From Deltaproteobacteria bacterium RIFCSPLOWO2_12_FULL_60_19 (GTDB lineage: Bacteria; Desulfobacterota; Binatia; UBA9968), in assembly GCA_001798595.1 (NCBI GenBank), contig MGSS01000031.1:1-54101 (forward strand): DNA of 54,101 nucleotides, written 5' to 3'. A program made the translations under genes and the position numbers. Every line of letters begins with the position of its first letter. The first letter of the stretch is position 1. The notes below the pieces were generated by a model that saw only the letters and a program-made list of their open reading frames with translations, did no database searches and had not been told where the DNA came from. Shown here one piece after another: positions 52,309 through 54,101 of the stretch.

Positions 52309-52533
52309 ATGGTGACTATTACATTCCCCGACCGCGAAACCGAGAAGCGAGCGCTGGCATTTCTGGTCGGGCGGTTTTCCGGTCGCGTACTCCGCTCGGG
52401 AGAGCATTTGGTTCCCGAGGCGGCCCTAGAAGCTCTCGCCGACCAGAACATTCCGTTTACCGTCAAGGGAAAGACAACGTATGAGCAGCAAATGGCGGCG
52501 ATTCGAGGTGCTTCTTCCTCTTCAGTTCAATGA
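52309..52533 (+). CDS. Small hypothetical protein, first of an overlapping pair (74 aa)
   Basis: ATG 52309 has GGAGG nine bases upstream. The product reads MVTITFPDRETEKRALAFLV, GRFSGRVLRSGEHLVPEAAL and a lysine/threonine-rich end. No family is recognised. Its last 53 bases overlap the next gene in another frame. The small size, overlap and constant partner-like arrangement resemble a toxin-antitoxin pair, but no nuclease or DNA-binding motif is seen. Confidence 0.6.
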   Translation: MVTITFPDRETEKRALAFLVGRFSGRVLRSGEHLVPEAALEALADQNIPFTVKGKTTYEQQMAAIRGASSSSVQ

Positions 52534-52801
52534 CGGGCGGGATGTGCCGGCGGAATGGCTCGCCGAGGCGGTCTTGGAAATCGTGGATCACTTTGGCGCG
52601 GCCAGTTACGAGACCCAGAAAGTTGAAGGCCACTGGCGCTACGGTGGCGTCCTTTACCGAGACGATTTGGTACGGGCTGTGGTTGACGTGCCCGACTCAG
52701 CCAACAATCGTCAGTGGATGAAACGGTTCAAGGACCGCTGGAAAACGCGGCTCGACCAACTTGAGCTTTGGATGGTGAGTTATCGCATCGAGGTTGAGTA
52801 G
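52481..52801 (+). CDS. Conserved hypothetical protein, second of an overlapping pair (106 aa)
   Basis: The product (RRFEVLLPLQFNDGRDVPAE, HFGAASYETQKVEGHWRYGG, LVRAVVDVPDSANNRQWMKR, ending SYRIEVE) is a compact alpha/beta protein. I recall close relatives of this pattern in cyanobacteria and other environmental bacteria, without assigned function. The start overlaps the 3' end of the preceding gene, implying coupled translation. Function unknown. Confidence 0.65.
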   Translation: MSSKWRRFEVLLPLQFNDGRDVPAEWLAEAVLEIVDHFGAASYETQKVEGHWRYGGVLYRDDLVRAVVDVPDSANNRQWMKRFKDRWKTRLDQLELWMVSYRIEVE

Positions 52802-52869
52802 GACAGCCAAGCGCGAACATCGTCGGATTAGCGGACTTGTTGTTTGACTTGGGTCATCTTCCCAACTGC

Positions 52870-53110
52870 CCCCCTAAAGCCTTCAAATGTGTGCCAGGGA
52901 GGAGCGAAAACGTGCCAGCTAAAGAACTACTCTTCGGTGAGTTCGGCGTGTTTGGCGCTGAAGCCGAGAGTGAAGCTGGAGAGAAGGCTAGCCTTAAGGA
53001 CGCGGAAGGTTGAAGAGTTCCTAAAAAGCCAAAGGCAGACTTGATAATCATCTAGCAGGCTTCTCCGAGAGGCACTAAGGTTGGCGATGAGCCAACCCCA
53101 CAACTCAAAG
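52870..53110 (+). ncRNA. IS110 left non-coding end, candidate bridge RNA
   Basis: The ~320 bases before the IS110 transposase hold no gene but several hairpins: GGTTGGC/GCCAACC (53079-53097, 7 bp, 5-base loop), the palindrome AAGGCTAGCCTT (52984-52995) and TCGGC...GCCGA near 52942-52966. IS110-group elements encode a structured bridge RNA between their left end and the transposase gene. The element's exact left boundary is not visible, so these limits are approximate. Confidence 0.45.
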
Positions 53111-53122
53111 GAGGAGACCAAG

Positions 53123-54101
53123 ATGAAAATCTACGGAGCGATCGATCTGCACTCGACTAATAACGTGACGATGGTGATCGATGAACAAGATCGAGTGGTC
53201 TATCAGAAGCGTTTGCCCAACGATCTGCCATTGATCCTAAAGGAACTCTCGGTCTATCAATCCGAGCTTCAAGGCATGGTCGTGGAGTCCACCTACAACT
53301 GGTACTGGCTGGTCGATGGTTTGATGGAGCAAGGCTACAAAGTGCACTTGGCCAACACCGCAGCGATCCAACAGTACGAAGGACTAAAGTACACCGACGA
53401 TCACAGCGATGCGCGCTGGCTGGCGCACATGCTGCGCTTGGGAGTGTTGCCCGAGGGACACATCTATCCCAGAGCCGAACGGCCCGTGCGCGATCTATTG
53501 CGCAAGAGAAGCCAGCTGGTGCGCCAGAGAACGACGAATCTGTTGAGCATCCAGAATCTGCTGACCCGCAACACCGGAGAGTCGCTGAGCGCCAACCGGG
53601 TCAAAGGACTCGATGTCCAACAGGTAGACGAGCTATTGCCCGACGGGGATCTCGCCCTGGCCGTCAAGGCTAACCTGTCGGTCATGTGCAGCGCCGATGA
53701 ACAGACGGAGGTCCTGGAGCGAACCGTCACAGATAGAGTCAAGCTTAGACCTCAGTTCAGCTTTCTTAAGACGGTGCCGGGGATCGGGCAGATTCTCGCG
53801 CTCACCATCATGCTGGAGACCGGAGACATCGGGAGATTTGCCAGTGTGGGAAACTTCGCTTCGTACTGTCGCTGTGTCGGCAGTCAGAAGATCAGCAACG
53901 GCAAGAAAAAAGGCCAGGGCAACACCAAGAACGGCAATAAGTATCTGGCCTGGGCATTTGTCGAAGCGGCCCACTTCGCCATCCAGTTCAACTCCAAGAT
54001 TAAGAGTTACGCTCAGAGAAAGAAGACAAAGACTAAGGGCGTGGTGGCCATCAAAGCGGTGGCGCACAAGCTGTGTCGGGCGTGTTACTACATCATGAGG
54101 G
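53123..54101 (+). mobile_element. IS110-family transposase (3' end outside window)
   Basis: ATG 53123 with AGGAGG about ten bases upstream opens a frame that runs off the window after ~326 codons. The N-terminal RuvC-like DEDD domain shows YGAIDLHSTNN, VVESTYNWYWL and YTDDHSDARWLAHML. The C-terminal domain shows TVPGIGQILALTIMLETGDI, CRCVGSQ and GNTKNGNKYLAWAF with the conserved serine region. IS110 recombinases use these domains with a bridge RNA to insert DNA. No frameshift is seen in the visible part, so the element may be intact. Confidence 0.93.

Overview
The window is a high-GC, gene-dense stretch of bacterial chromosome. The gene content (many solitary NMT1/THI5-type binding proteins, UbiD decarboxylases, DapA-like aldolases, haem-oxygenase-like oxidases and a class II FBPase in a threonine operon) resembles uncultivated soil or groundwater lineages such as Rokubacteria/Methylomirabilota, Binatota, Tectomicrobia or former Deltaproteobacteria. 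The sequence alone does not settle which.

Layout. 1-5850 is the end of a surface-glycan type cluster: three SGNH-hydrolase-like proteins, a NodU/CmcH-type carbamoyltransferase and tiny membrane proteins of the DUF5989 type, with a mosaic 257-bp duplication. 5926-13050 is a pyrimidine operon with a complete PyrR attenuator: pyrR, a PyrB - PyrI zinc domain - PyrR fusion, carA and carB. recG follows. 15396-21437 holds an aminotransferase, then a threonine block: homoserine dehydrogenase, threonine synthase and a phosphoglycerate-mutase-like protein that probably serves as homoserine kinase, then glpX. 21475-27915 is accessory: binding proteins, a DUF104/PIN toxin-antitoxin pair, HigBA, NUDIX and NRDE proteins. 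28022-33113 is housekeeping (MoxR/VWA, miaB, DUF151, a TPR protein). An OLD-family nuclease lies on the minus strand next to a very good candidate dif site (35233-35260).

Beyond dif the genes point back towards it: a sulfide:quinone-reductase-like flavoprotein interrupted by an in-frame TGA, a DapA-like aldolase, a cyclase, a haem-oxygenase-like oxidase, an orphan Lrp ligand-binding domain and tRNA-Arg(CCT). From 40538 a plus-strand catabolic region carries a binding protein, a DapA-like aldolase, two more haem-oxygenase-like oxidases and two UbiD decarboxylases, punctuated by three copies of a ~98-nt element whose long helix covaries. A bicupin, a cytidylate-kinase/BON protein, two more binding proteins, a small overlapping gene pair and the left part of an IS110 element (cut by the window end) finish the window.

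The most unusual items are: the TGA at residue 330 of the SQR-like flavoprotein, at about the place of the second redox cysteine (possible selenocysteine); the covarying 98-nt RNA-like element; the PyrB-PyrI(Zn)-PyrR fusion; the dif site with an inverted XerD arm beside it; and the candidate IS110 bridge RNA.
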